NCBI GenBank assembly: GCA_947462335.1
Contig: OX381709.1
Coordinates: 41,820,933 to 41,884,932 of the forward strand
Length of the DNA stretch: 64,000 nt
Reading direction: 5' to 3'
Source: Harmothoe impar
Taxonomy: Eukaryota > Annelida > Polychaeta > Phyllodocida > Polynoidae
The position numbers and the translations under genes are program-made. The stretch's first letter is position 1. Each line of letters opens with the position of its first letter. The notes below the pieces were generated by a model. The model was given only the letters and a program-made list of their open reading frames with translations, was not told the DNA's origin and made no database searches. Shown here piece after piece: positions 13,967 through 25,254 of this stretch.

Positions 13967-14929
13967 AAGCTGCTCATGCTCCGACTGTTCTGAACTGGCA
14001 TACTGCAGTGACTCATAAACTTGTGGTAAAATACCTCCTCCTGTAGCTCCGACATCATAACCTGATTCATATACACTATCATGGTAACTTTCTACTGCCC
14101 GACTGTATGGATTCATCACCAAGTAGGACGGTGCTACCACTGGACTAGACCTAGGTGGGTTTGGCAAAGATAATGTAAGCCCTTCAGAATTATCAGTATC
14201 AGCACCAGCGGCCTCTGACTCGGTGGGGACGATTTCCTTAGGCGTTGTCAGATTGGCGTCATTTCTTGAACTAGAAGCAGATGCTTCAGCAACGCTATTC
14301 ATACTTAGTACTGAACGATGACTACTTATCTGGTGGTCTATGTCAGCAGGAGCATTATTATCATCATCGCCACCATGGTTACCGCCATCAGATTCTCCAG
14401 ATGCATCATCTCCATCTGTGGAATCAATTACATGCTCCATTGGGATCCAGACTTCTTGCGGTGGTTTGGAGAATGGACGTGGATACGCTAAATGATAAAA
14501 TAGGATTTACCAATGACTTATAAGATGTATGTAATGATTATTGTAGGGTTTTAGATTACACTAACATTTAAATACTCGAAGCATAAGTACAACAGGAATG
14601 CTGGTGGACGTGATATATTTTTTGTATTATTTTGTTTTCAAATCTTACCTGGAATAGCCTTGTAAGGGAGCGGCCGTTCACCATCCAGCTGACATGTTAT
14701 AACCAGAAATAGGATGGCCACCAGAACCATGATAGGACCGACAACTGGCTCCCACACTGAAAGGTATATTATTTTGATTTACCCAGTCATACATGTTATC
14801 ATAAATGATCTATCTTAATACCTACATATCTGTCCATGTCCATCCATCCATTCACCGTCTGTCCACCCACCGTTCCATCCATCCATCCATTCATCCGTCC
14901 ACCCACCCACCCACTCATTCATTCACCTG

Positions 14930-14960
<31 letters not shown>

Positions 14961-14983
14961 CCACCCATCCATCCATTTCTCTA

Positions 14984-15063
<80 letters not shown>

Positions 15064-17494
15064 TTATAATATATTATATGTACATATAATGTCATTTCTA
15101 GTTATTGTGTTTCCTTTTACGTGAATCCGATTGTGAGAAATGGTGCTCACTACTCACCATTTGATTTAGTCGTCTTGCCTTTTCCCGTTTCTATGGTTAC
15201 TGTGGGAGTTTTAGTGTTCATGTTGGGTCTCTTGGGAATGTTGGTGCTTCTATGGTCACTATTGGTGCTGATGGGTAGGGTAGTTGTCGGCGTTGTGGTG
15301 CTCATCAACAACGTAGTTGAAGCATGTAATTCATATAGATTGCACCAGGTATCTGTATGTATAAATTGAGATGATATTGCCAATGTTTCATTTCATATAC
15401 ATTATGACATAGGCTATAAATTAACTCCTTCATTATGTCCAAATCGGTAATTGGCCACATGATATGAAAAACAAGCAATATCTGTACAAGCGATAACTGC
15501 AATGAAATCGCGTCATTTATACGAATATTTTACTGCATCTACATAGTTCATTGCACAATCTGAGGAAATATTATGAAGACTTAGTATTCTTGTGGTATAT
15601 TCACTGGGACAGCATCGCAGACATTCTCGCTCAGTGATTGCATTGGCGGGATGACAAGCTGTCGAGCAATGCCTCACATTTCCAAGGACATCTCGGTAGG
15701 TTTCATCCATCGAAACGGAACCTAACGCTGTACAGTCTAGAAACGAGCAAAGCATTGCACATGTAGCCCCCATAATGCTCCTTGATTCGCATTTCTTTCT
15801 AAATGAGTTTGAATTGCAATAAAGATGTAGATAAAAAAGCTGACCAGTGGGGTGTTTCACAAGGAGAAAATAGATACAATTAATTTTACATGTTTTCTAA
15901 GACCAACTTAATATCACCCAATGTTAATTTTATCTTGGTGTTTCACAAGTTTCAATTGTATCTATGGACATATACTTAGATACAATTGAAGATAATAATG
16001 CGGCTTGTGAAACACCAACATAAGACTAACATTTGGTAAAAGTAAGTCAACCTTAATAACCATAAAGCATTAATCTTAAATACGCTCCCCTTGTATAATG
16101 ACCACATAGGATCAACATAGGTGCTGTTTAAATGTGTATAACCAGTTTATTTTCATCCTGAATAAACAGATATTTGCAGGGATTCTTGTGTGTAGTATGA
16201 CACATATATTTCATGAAAAAAAACGTGAAAAAATATGTAAGGAAAATATTAGCGGGCATGGTATGAGCTCCACGCTAATATGCATTGTGAAACACTTATA
16301 CATTAGTTGTATCTCAATTGTAGGCCAAGACCCTGACTTAACATCTTGGTTGTAGACCTTTGTGAAACACTTTTTAAAAGCAGTATACAATTGATACAAC
16401 CAAATGTCGGTCTTACTGGTTATATACAATCAAGTCCTCCTATAGAAACACTTATTCTACAATTAATTGTATATGCCCCTTGTGAAACACCCCACAGTGG
16501 GCACAGTAAGCGAGGTCTGATTTAACACTGATTCAATGTACGCAGCAGTTGATAAGCTGATATTAGTGCATGCTTGATACAGGGTGTCATCTGGTTAATA
16601 CAGTATTGATGAAGTCATCGACATAATGAACTTATCATTAAATTAATGCTGTCAACCTAATTGCAGCATTCTATTGTAAAATCTTTCTTACAATTTAAGA
16701 ATTTTCATTACAACATCCCACCCCAATGTTGAGTATATCTTAAGGCCAATATTCAAAGTTGATGTCAGCTTTGCCAACATCGCCCGCAACTTAGGCCTTA
16801 TCCAAAACAACATAACGTTAACAGTTTGGGATCCCTCAGAGTCCTATGAGTTGTGTCAATTCTGTTATTATGAAGTGAATTCCATGTAAAGCATATATGC
16901 ATCCAAGGACACCTGCAGCACAAACAATCACATTTGAAACGGCGACTTCCTCCATGGCCTGCAAAAAAGCCTCCCTTCCTCACCTTGTTCCTCCAAAAAA
17001 GTGTCTGCAAATGTCAAAACCTACTTTAAGCGGCATTTATAGTGCACTTACTGTTTACCTTCTATCGTTCACATTCTAAAATGCATGTAACATAATCTAA
17101 TAGCATGTGCAACTATAAAACACAGTCTAATGTATGTACTTACTGGGGCATTCTTTTGTACAAGAAAGAAAATCATCTTTGCCTAATCGTTCAATGTCAA
17201 CGCACAACGTTCTGCATGCCGCACTGAACACATCTTCCTGGCAATAATACAAATAATATTACATGCATTTTAGGTTCAACTAAGTAGCTGCTTATAAACC
17301 ATTATATAGAATATTCATATTAGTAACCACATAGAGGTAATCAGCGAGAATCGACTTCTAACCATGTGTGTACTTTTACTTATCTAAGTGTGCAGTTTAT
17401 TATATTTGCACGATTATACAAGAGATAACATAAGACGACTAAGGAATATTGGGGGGAAATCCAATAATGGTCCAAGAACTTGCGCACTTGCTTT

Positions 17495-17572
<78 letters not shown>

Positions 17573-17729
17573 GTGCCTCAATCGGCTACATAGAGCCCTG
17601 TATAGACGCTGTATAGACAATGGACATCACCGCAGATTGTAGAGAAGTGATACTAACCTGTTTTAATCCAATAACAGTGTTTTTTAATGATTCCATTATC
17701 ATCCAAAAACATATGATTCTAAAATTCAT
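13934..17729 (-). CDS. Unrecognised single-pass membrane protein with Cys-rich ectodomain, seven exons (420 aa)
   Basis: Exons in transcript order: 17658-17729, 17144-17237, 16913-16958 (46-nt microexon), 15605-15798, 15158-15352, 14649-14756 and 13934-14487. Junctions are GT-AG with matching phases, totalling 1,263 nt. Predicted protein: an N-terminal segment with a weak hydrophobic stretch (IICFWMIM); a Cys-rich region (residues about 25-140) with repeated C-x3-C pairs such as CRTLC, CTKEC, CAMLC and CSTAC; a Thr/Pro-rich stalk (about 145-200) likely to be O-glycosylated; one transmembrane segment (about 204-222, VVGPIMVLVAILFLVITC); and a tail of about 195 residues rich in Asp and Ser with tyrosines in VYESGYDV and QVYESL. 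A type I receptor-like topology is inferred. I recognise no family; CRD-type receptors were considered, but the spacing does not fit one I can name. The first exon is least certain because the signal peptide is weak and donor GTTAGT is ordinary. The 15605 donor (GTGAAT) is also weak. Introns contain a MITE at 15848-16494 and a (TA)n tract. Confidence 0.7.
14841..15056. repeat. Compound microsatellite: (CATC)n, (CTAT)n, (TA)n
   Basis: CATC/CACC-rich tetranucleotides and a short ATCT run are followed by a (TA)n tract at about 14987-15056. It lies in the intron between the stalk exon and the transmembrane exon of the membrane-protein gene. Tyr-Ile open frames across it are artefacts. Confidence 0.95.
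15848..16494. mobile_element. 647-bp inverted-repeat element (MITE) with CAG target duplication
   Basis: The left end TGGGGTGTTTCACAAGG and right end CCTTGTGAAACACCCCA are inverted repeats. The flanks carry CAG at 15845-15847 and at 16495-16497. Internal copies of TTGTGAAACAC and an inner pair of inverted ATACAATTGAA-like arms give secondary fold-back potential. There is no coding capacity. It lies in an intron of the membrane-protein gene. The superfamily is not assigned: a 3-bp duplication would fit PIF/Harbinger or CACTA types, but the termini are not diagnostic. Confidence 0.8.
17497..17567. repeat. (TA)n microsatellite
   Basis: An uninterrupted TA dinucleotide tract of about 70 bp, just 3' (in transcript sense) of the first predicted exon of the membrane-protein gene. 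Confidence 0.97.
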
Positions 17730-19160
17730 TTTCCGCAGCATCACGTAATCTGCTGCTCTCGTGATGACACTGAACGCACAAAGAAGAGGACGTAGCCTGC
17801 TACTTCTACAACGTAATAAAACTACCTGTGTGCGATTAAATTTTGTTCCACAACACTCAGATACTGTGTTGTTGTTTTTCCTCTGCCTTGGCAAGCTCTC
17901 AGTGGGCACAACAACACCACTTAATAAGTGACTAATAAGCTCTTCACAGAAGTGCTTTTTATCCATCTATATTGTGGCTAAATGTCATGGCTATAAGATT
18001 ATAATTATGACACTACTGCACTGCTATAAAGTAGTGCTTATGTGACTTACTCTGCAGTTCTTATTAAGCACTTCAAAGCAGTGATTAGTAATACCTTTGA
18101 AATGTTCTGCTGTTTATTCCAGCATATAACATTAATATGTAGCTCAGTATACATACATTACAAATTGTTGATTGTTGCACAAATGTTGTCAGTGGAATTT
18201 GAACTCCTTATGGCTTATGGGCTCAGATCGGCCGAAATGTATGGGCTTAGTCGGCCAAAGTTGGATTGATGATATGTGGTGGTCCTAAACCTTACTGTAC
18301 CCCTAGCATACCCTAGGTACTCTGCAAAAGCAGACCTTCATATAGCATGCTCATGCACTGGCTAAAAAGGGTTTAATTTGCAGTGAGATACAAACAAAAA
18401 CTGTATTTTGAATCTGATTGAATGAGCAAACTCACTCAATTCATGTTGGAAACAGATGGTAAGTATTCTTTTCAACTATACGCACATGTTCTTTGCATAA
18501 AGAAAAAAGCAAAAGATTTGGATGAAATCTTCTCCACTATTTTTAGGTTTTGAAAGTGTTTATTGAACCTCTGATATATAGAATATACAGAAAAGTAGGA
18601 ATAGAAGTATTATACCAAAACAGAGTTTGTATTGACAAGTCATAGTCAACCACTGTGAACACATCCTACTATAAATTCCTGCATATACAATATTCCCAAG
18701 GTCTAGGTGCTGGTAATACAAGGGTTTTTAGAAGTATAATGTAGTACTAAAATGGCATTTTTCAGACCCCATGTGCGGGTTTTTATGATGTTCTCAAAGT
18801 CGGGATGCAGGTTATAGGCAAAAAGCGGGTTATACGTGGGAATTTACAGTAGCTGCTGACCCTGGTGAAACTGACACACCTGATAACCAGCTGGTGACTG
18901 TGGCAAAATGTGCTTTGGCCGTACACACTGTCAGATAGTGTTGGATGGCTGCTCTCACAACCTTCACACTGCGGTCTCCAGTGGTCCATTGTAGGCTTTC
19001 CCCCTCCTGGCTAGGACCACCTTCATCAACACTGATATATCTGCTATCTCTTTACCAGTTGCAAGTGTATTATGCTTCTATGGGTTGAAGTGGATCGTGC
19101 AAGTCTCATGGGAGACCAGGACACAGAAGGTTTACTACAGTATGTCAACTGGCAGACGTG
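17730..19160. other. Intergenic region, no supportable gene
   Basis: On the minus strand 17730-17966 is open in the frame of the first predicted membrane-protein exon, so the true start could be further upstream. Nothing recognisable is seen in the rest. Confidence 0.45.
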
Positions 19161-19164
19161 ACTC

Positions 19165-19265
19165 CTGTCAGGTTTCACTTGGGAAGATTTGATGCCAGGT
19201 CGTCTCTTGGGATCGTACCCAGGACCTCTCAGTCTCACAAGTCCAGTGATTTACTCACTACTATT
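19165..19265 (-). repeat. Possible tRNA-derived SINE fragment
   Basis: On the minus strand a B-box-like GGGTACGATCCC is preceded by an A-box-like TAGTGAGTAAATCACTGG at roughly tRNA spacing. It cannot fold as a functional tRNA by eye. No tail or target duplication was found. Confidence 0.35.
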
Positions 19266-19390
19266 GCTCCATCAAATAGGTGCCAGAACAGAAGACAATG
19301 AGAGGACACAAAGTATTCTCATAGATCACACAACTTTTTAGCATTACCAGTAAGCTATATAACTTACCCTTGGGTATTAATATGTTCTGA

Positions 19391-19835
19391 CATGAAGTGG
19401 TTCTTAGACAATACAAATACAATCCTCATTAGGGGATGTAAATGCATTGACTAATACGAACTTAATTTGCAGGGCTTAATATACATTATAAAGACAATAG
19501 CTAATCAGCTATTAATAAACCCCCCTTTTGAAGCCCTGCAGAACCTGTAATAAGGTCTTACATGCAATGGTTATTAGACAGTGCAAAGGCAGCCCTTATC
19601 AGGGGGTGTCAATACACTGCTTAAAAAGGACTTACCTTGCACTGACTAATAAGAACTTAATTTGCAGGGCTTAATATCCGTTATAAAGACAACAGTTAAT
19701 CATTTATTAACAAGCCTGGCTTTTGCAGCCCTGCAGAACGTCTAATAAGATTTTACATGTGATGGTCATTAGACAGTACAAATGCAACCCTTATCAGGGC
19801 ATGTCAATACACTGCTTAATAAGGACTCAAAATGT
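19391..19835. repeat. Diverged tandem repeat of about 170-195 bp, 2.5 copies
   Basis: Three successive units start near 19392, 19562 and 19757 with ATGnnnTGGTnnTTAGACA. Each complete unit contains inverted arms (TTGCAGGGCTT and AAGCCCTGCAG), so every copy can form a hairpin. Units 2 and 3 share a 25-bp segment (around AATACACTGCTTAA) that unit 1 lacks. Confidence 0.75.
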
Positions 19836-20860
19836 AGGCCTTCTTGGTCATCATGCAGCCCTTCAGCTGTTGCAGCTAACCAGAGCTTATGGCCCCATCT
19901 AATATGGGCAGGATATGTAGCCCTGTATGTGCACCACTTATTAGAAGTTTAATATTGAGTTCATTTATGAGTACAAATACCATGCTAAATGTTACCAACT
20001 ATTGTGTGCTGCCTGAATGGATAATACGCCCTGCGAGGTCATATGACACCAAAGCAGCTGCTATAAACCAGTGGTGGTGTGACCTCTGGGCTATTCGATA
20101 GGCTGGCGTTATCCGCATATATCCGGGGGGGGGGGGGGCACTTGATATATTTTGTATACACAGGTGTGCGGCTGATACGGGTATTTTTTCTAAGCAAAAT
20201 TCCCTCACCAATGGTCCACATTGACGGTCACATTTTTACCGAAACCCCCTCACCATGGGTAAGGGTTGTCTGAGGGCCAGCGCACATCCATGTCAAAATC
20301 AAATTGAGTGTCCCCCGGGACCTATAGCTACAGCTTTTAGGTCCGACGTGAACGAGTCTTTATCAATAGATATAATGTAATTATTTATATGCCTCTTCGA
20401 AAATAACATTCATGTCTGCACCAGTTCAAGCGTGTACAGACGAGACGAGATACGTGTAGTTTATGGTTTATTTGTGAGTTAACAAGCACGGGCATGCTGT
20501 AGGCCTATCTATGTATTCATCAGCCAATCCTGATATGAGTTACACATTGTAGTTGGCTGCTGTATGCATACCAATTATACTACTATTGCTATTACTATTC
20601 AAGGACGTTACCTGTTGCCCTTTTATTGCGACGCTTGATGATTACAACAAAAGAGCGATCTTTTGTACAACGCTATTATATGTACAGGGACTGGATTTCA
20701 GGGTGCAAATAACTTCCTTTGAAATTGAACGCACACAAAAAAGCAAAGCCCATTTCACAAAGATGACAACACAATAGTACTATCCATAATAAAGAATTCT
20801 GTATCAACTCATCACTAAATAGGTATAGATTGTCAGTTGAACCACCAGATTTGACGCACA
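19836..20860. other. Intergenic region downstream of the glycosyltransferase gene
   Basis: No gene is recognised. It contains a G11 run near 20127. The part next to 20861 should include the 3'UTR of the minus-strand glycosyltransferase. Confidence 0.45.
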
Positions 20861-21958
20861 CTATATCACTTTATCCATGTCCTGAGCTTTAGGTACTAAC
20901 TTTCTAATATAAACCACCGACTCCTCCTTCCACCCAGCGTCCTGATGGTTCACGTGTACCCAGTGATGGTCTGTATACGCCTCCGAAGAGGGCGTATTGC
21001 GCCATCTATCGGATTGACGCTCTCTACAAAGTAACTTCTCCTTTATGGACATCAAATGAGTAAACCGACATGCTCTTTGGATCTTCTCTAATAAAACAGG
21101 GTCAAAGGTAGGCAGGAAGTATTTTGGAGGCAAAGCTTTTACATCATACTTGGTATTATCAGATGTATTGGAGTACATTTTGAGGAGGTGGTTAAGAAAA
21201 AAGGGGCCGTTAGACCTTAGTGTGTCCCGCTGGTCTTTGGTCATCTGCAGCATACCGAGAACCATGGCATAAAATGGATGCCCAGCTCTGCAAGCCATTA
21301 ACGTGTTCATCACCACAGGCTCAGCTAACTGGTAGTGGAAGTATGCATGTTCATAATTCTCCAGGCTGAGGAAGCAGTCATGGGGACCCTGGAGCCATGT
21401 GTCCAATGGCCGAAGAGCCTCCAGGTCCAAATCTGCATATACCCCACCATAATGGTGAAGGACGTAATAACGCATTGCATTGGCCTTATGCAGCATTCCG
21501 GGATAGTGTAAATACATCTCAAGATGGTGTGGGTAATGCTTAGCAAGAAGCTGCTGAACATCAGTGTCCGTCCAGAAGTAGTATTCCCAGTCTGGGTGGA
21601 CTTTTCCCCAGGTCTTGATCCATCCTGCGAATGCTGTGGGGACATTTTCAGTGTCCCAAAACTGGTGGAGAATCCTTGGGATCCTAAATGTAGCTGTGGT
21701 ATTGATAGGAGCTATCTTTTCACTGTATAGTGCCTGATTTGCAGGGATATAGAGACCAATGTCACCATTAGAACTCACTTGGATTCCTGTTCCCCTGCTG
21801 TCATTGGTTTTATGGAAGGACTGATACTCACTGTCAATGCTGAATGTCATCTCCAGTCGAGGGTCAGTTCGTTGATAGGCATAGAATATGTCGATCAGGA
21901 TAATCAGCACAAGCAAGCTGATCCCTATCAGCCTTAGGGGTCTCCTTCTGGGTAACAT
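20861..21958 (-). CDS. GT32-type (OCH1-like, DXD motif) Golgi glycosyltransferase, single exon (365 aa)
   Basis: The protein has type II Golgi topology: a short basic cytosolic tail (MLPRRRP), a membrane anchor at residues about 9-29, a stem, then a catalytic domain. The catalytic region begins with IPRILHQFWDT (93-103), continues through WEYYFWTD (124-131), and reaches the nucleotide-sugar/Mn2+ site YADLDLEALRPLD (174-186; DXD is D176-L-D178), followed by NGPFFLNHLL. These are hallmarks of the glycosyltransferase sugar-binding DXD family (GT32), which includes yeast Och1 and animal alpha-1,4-GalT/GlcNAcT relatives. Donor and acceptor cannot be read from the sequence. The start is the first Met, directly before the basic residues and anchor. 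The frame is intact to TAG and has no introns; whether that reflects a retrocopy or a family trait is undecided. Confidence 0.9.
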   Translation of the reverse strand: MLPRRRPLRLIGISLLVLIILIDIFYAYQRTDPRLEMTFSIDSEYQSFHKTNDSRGTGIQVSSNGDIGLYIPANQALYSEKIAPINTTATFRIPRILHQFWDTENVPTAFAGWIKTWGKVHPDWEYYFWTDTDVQQLLAKHYPHHLEMYLHYPGMLHKANAMRYYVLHHYGGVYADLDLEALRPLDTWLQGPHDCFLSLENYEHAYFHYQLAEPVVMNTLMACRAGHPFYAMVLGMLQMTKDQRDTLRSNGPFFLNHLLKMYSNTSDNTKYDVKALPPKYFLPTFDPVLLEKIQRACRFTHLMSIKEKLLCRERQSDRWRNTPSSEAYTDHHWVHVNHQDAGWKEESVVYIRKLVPKAQDMDKVI

Positions 21959-22934
21959 AGTCTAGCAAGGATTAAGTCGTCTATGCAAAAAACAATCTGC
22001 AGTCAGTAGCTTTGTGGAAGATCCTTGGTCGAATTCCAATAATTAATGCACAGCCATGTACGCTTTCTAATTAGGAATGTGTCGTGTTATATGGAAGTAA
22101 CATGTGTGATAATTCCATACCTAGGTTGGCAGATCCCTGTTTACATACGGGCATTTTTGTATGTGCATACCATGTATAACTGTCCTCCAGTTAAAACCTA
22201 ATTTCACCACGAGGCGTGCTTCATACCAGTCCAACGTGCTCTGGGTATTCCAATTCAAATAAAAACAGAGTAACCAATATCTGAGCCAGCTGGAGTTCAA
22301 GTTCACCTCGGCAGGTGTTCCAGCTGTGTCTGAGCTATACCTGCAGCTATACAGCTCTTAAGCTGTTTCGAACACATATAATCTCATGGGACCTGGTTGA
22401 TTACTACATATAATAAATGCCACAAGTGTGTCTTCATAATGTACTATAGTGTGTTTGTTTTACTATTATGTGGTACCAGAAAGTATTGAGACATTTGTAA
22501 TATCGTACATCACGCTGCTTGATGTTCTTCATTCTGTCACTGGTTCAAACAGATATCATGCTAATAACGTTTAGACCATATTGTGGAAATGTGGTTGTGT
22601 GTTTTCACATTGTTTAGGGATTACTAACCATGATATCAAGTGTCCTTAACCATATACCTGTATCCTGGGATGGCAGGGCAGGTGTAGATAGTATCGCATG
22701 ACTGACTTCCTATAATCATCTTCATATCATTTCAGTTAATTTATTTCACAATAATATTATGACCGTGGGGAAATTATGTCTGACATCCATTACAGTTTTG
22801 CTTTTAATGTACATTAAATGAACATACCCCTTCCAGACTCTTCGTAAATAAGAACCAAATTGTCAATGTGGAAGATAACGGGACTGTTTGATGCCATGAT
22901 ACCAATGGTGATTACTGAAGGAGATAATGAGTGA
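21959..22934. other. Upstream region of the glycosyltransferase gene
   Basis: It should contain the promoter and 5'UTR of the minus-strand gene ending at 21958. No TATA box or other element is convincing and there is no other gene. Confidence 0.4.
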
Positions 22935-22942
22935 CATATTGG

Positions 22943-23175
22943 TGCCTCTACATGGGTACCCAAACTTTTGACCATGTCGGCGTGTCGATTTTTAGCAAAA
23001 GAGGCGTGTCGCTGGGTCGATTTTTAGAGCTCTATATAAGAACTTAGAGAAAAATCCCTGTGGGTCGGTTTTTATCCTTTATTTCCCTGTATCGATCTTT
23101 AAAGGGGCCGTGTCGCACGTGTCGATTTTTAAAGGGGCCGTGTCGCCCGTGTCGAATTTTACCCATGTAGAGGCA
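22943..23175. mobile_element. 233-bp MITE with probable 8-bp target duplication (hAT-like)
   Basis: Ends TGCCTCTACATGGGTA and TACCCATGTAGAGGCA are perfect inverted repeats. The flanks CATATTGG (22935-22942) and CATATTGC (23176-23183) differ at one base, consistent with an aged 8-bp duplication as made by hAT transposases. The interior has tandem units of GTGTCGATTTTTAAAGGGGCC. It has no coding capacity. Confidence 0.75.
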
Positions 23176-23183
23176 CATATTGC

Positions 23184-24070
23184 TCCAGTGCATATCCTTA
23201 TATGTGTTATACAAAATGCTCTCATATGCCCAAACAGAGACCCCCCTGGCTGTATTAAATGTACAGGAATGCTGGATATCACCTTTAATGTTTTGGTCAA
23301 ATGTCAGCAGAAGACAGTCTTTGCAAAAACATGCAGGACAGCGGCAATGTCCTTTTTTAAATGCCGCCGGTCCAGCAGATTTACAAGTGTAGCAGGACCG
23401 AATGTCCAGTCACATGTTGGGCTTTTCTGAACTAGAAGAATTCAGTTGGGCTTCTATAGCTGAAATATGTATGATCAATATACTGTGAAAAACTATATAT
23501 CTATCCTGATTTGGCCATAAATGATTACAAATGAATTGTAATTTCAATGGACAAAACTATTTTACTATTTTATACTAAAATGCAGAAATCATCAAATAAT
23601 TATGTGGCTATCCGCTGTAATCCGGTCCTCCAAAAATGTAACCGGTCCTTCAACATTGAAGATTTGCAGGACCGAATGTCCTGTGAGATGATTTTTTTTT
23701 CGCAAAGACTGGAAGATAATCAGGATTTGGCACAGTAATAGAAGTCTCAGATGATAAATTGATTCTTTGATACTTCCTCATCTATTCATACTTTCTTCTT
23801 TAGGTGAGCTCTCTTTGTGAGACATGATAGAAATCTCATCAACAGCAGTGTGGTGAATTCGAAAGAGCGCAATTGACTTCCTGGAATTTGAACACCTCCT
23901 ATTACAGGTACATGATCATATCCTGTACTAATTGTGAGAGTTCTATGAAATAAATTGAATAATTGTTAGGCATCAGTGAAACTTGATAGATAGTCTTGTA
24001 GATGTATTATTGTATACCTTATCACATCGGACCTGAGGAGGCTCCCAGAAGTTATGCATTCATATATACA
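23184..24070. other. Non-coding flank on the left of the retrotransposon
   Basis: Short inverted CCGGTCC/GGACCG motifs occur at 23360-23400 and 23620-23680. I compared the last 250 bp by eye with the A2 repeat (35760-36008) and saw no clear similarity, so the expected A1 left repeat is absent or very diverged. Confidence 0.4.
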
Positions 24071-24079
24071 TAGGGAACC

Positions 24080-24910
24080 TTGCTCAGGTTGCATCCAGAG
24101 GCTGACCTCTGCGCCATCCATCAAGCTGCAGCTCCCCCACTGGTGGGCTATGGTGCCCTCCCACTCAACTCAACACAAGCCAACAACCCGGTAGTCAACC
24201 AGCAGGTACAGAACCTGTTGTCAACTACCGCCCATCAGCTCTCGGCTATCAAAGGTAGGCACACACACCCCCACGACTACATCACGAGGGGCCCCCTGTG
24301 CACTAAAACCACCCTTGAATCCCTGTCCCCCGCGGAGTACCTCTTCGGTCTGGTCAGGCTCTTCAGGGACCCTCAGACCCCGGCTGAGGTGAGGCCTAGT
24401 CTAGTGCAGCATTTCTATCATGTCATCGAGGATGCCGCAGAATATCATTGGACCCAGGTCCGTCAGTGGTCTGAGGATGTGCTTACCAAGATTGCCACTG
24501 GCCGACTTCACTGGGTGTACAATGCCTCTGCGATACATGATTTAAGGTCCCAACGGTCTCAGGTCAGGGCTGGAATGCTGCATCAGCATCCTGACCCTGC
24601 TTCAAGTGCTACAAGACCGGCAACTACTGCCTCCTACCAGTCAGATAGGCAGAGACGTGCCCCTAGATCTGCTGCTGGGCGCACTGATGTCCCCTGCCCG
24701 GCCTTTAACAAGGTCGGTGGATGCAACAAGCAAGACGGCCATACGGAGAATGGTGTGCAACAAGGCCATCACTGCAAATACTGTAGGAAGCACCAGATGG
24801 CCCACAACCTGCATCCTAAATATGAGTGCAGAACCCGCCTCAGGGCTATGCATGGTCAGGGTAATCAGTACTTTCGGTCCCAGGCCGGGCAAGACCGGCC
24901 CAACTACTGA
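24080..24910 (+). pseudogene. gag-like gene of the YR retrotransposon, 5'-truncated
   Basis: About 276 codons are open from just after a TAG at 24071, with no in-frame ATG near the start. Towards the C-terminus a Cys/His cluster (CPAFNKVGGC, then HHCKYC, then H and C further on) matches the zinc-binding region found in ORF1 proteins of DIRS/Ngaro elements and would bind nucleic acid in the retroelement particle. The stop at 24908-24910 is about 200 bp before the fold-back insertion. The N-terminal part is either lost or lies in a frame I cannot join. Confidence 0.7.
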
Positions 24911-25254
24911 ACCCTCCCTTCCTGTTCAAGGTGGCCCTGGCCACTCCAATGACGACGACCTTCCAGCCCCTGGACTTGTGCTACTTAATCCTATGGCACC
25001 ACAATTTGTCCCTCGACAGTCTAACTGTTTGGGTCTTGCCACAGTCAGCAACACAGATGTCAAACATCTCCCTACTACCACAACAAGTAACATGCAGGAG
25101 TCATGCTGTGGGGCCTTTATCCCACAAAATGTCCTTTATCCCACAAAAGACTATAGTTTTGTTAGATAAAGGCTGACCACGGGCCTTTATCTAACAAAAT
25201 TGGCGTTAAAGCACAAAAGCCTTTATCCCACATAAAAAATGCCTTTATCCCACA

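Noticed and set aside
24606..25169. Second overlapping frame in the gag region
   Set aside because: It runs in another frame over the gag zinc cluster and into the fold-back element; no conserved motif, so a shadow.
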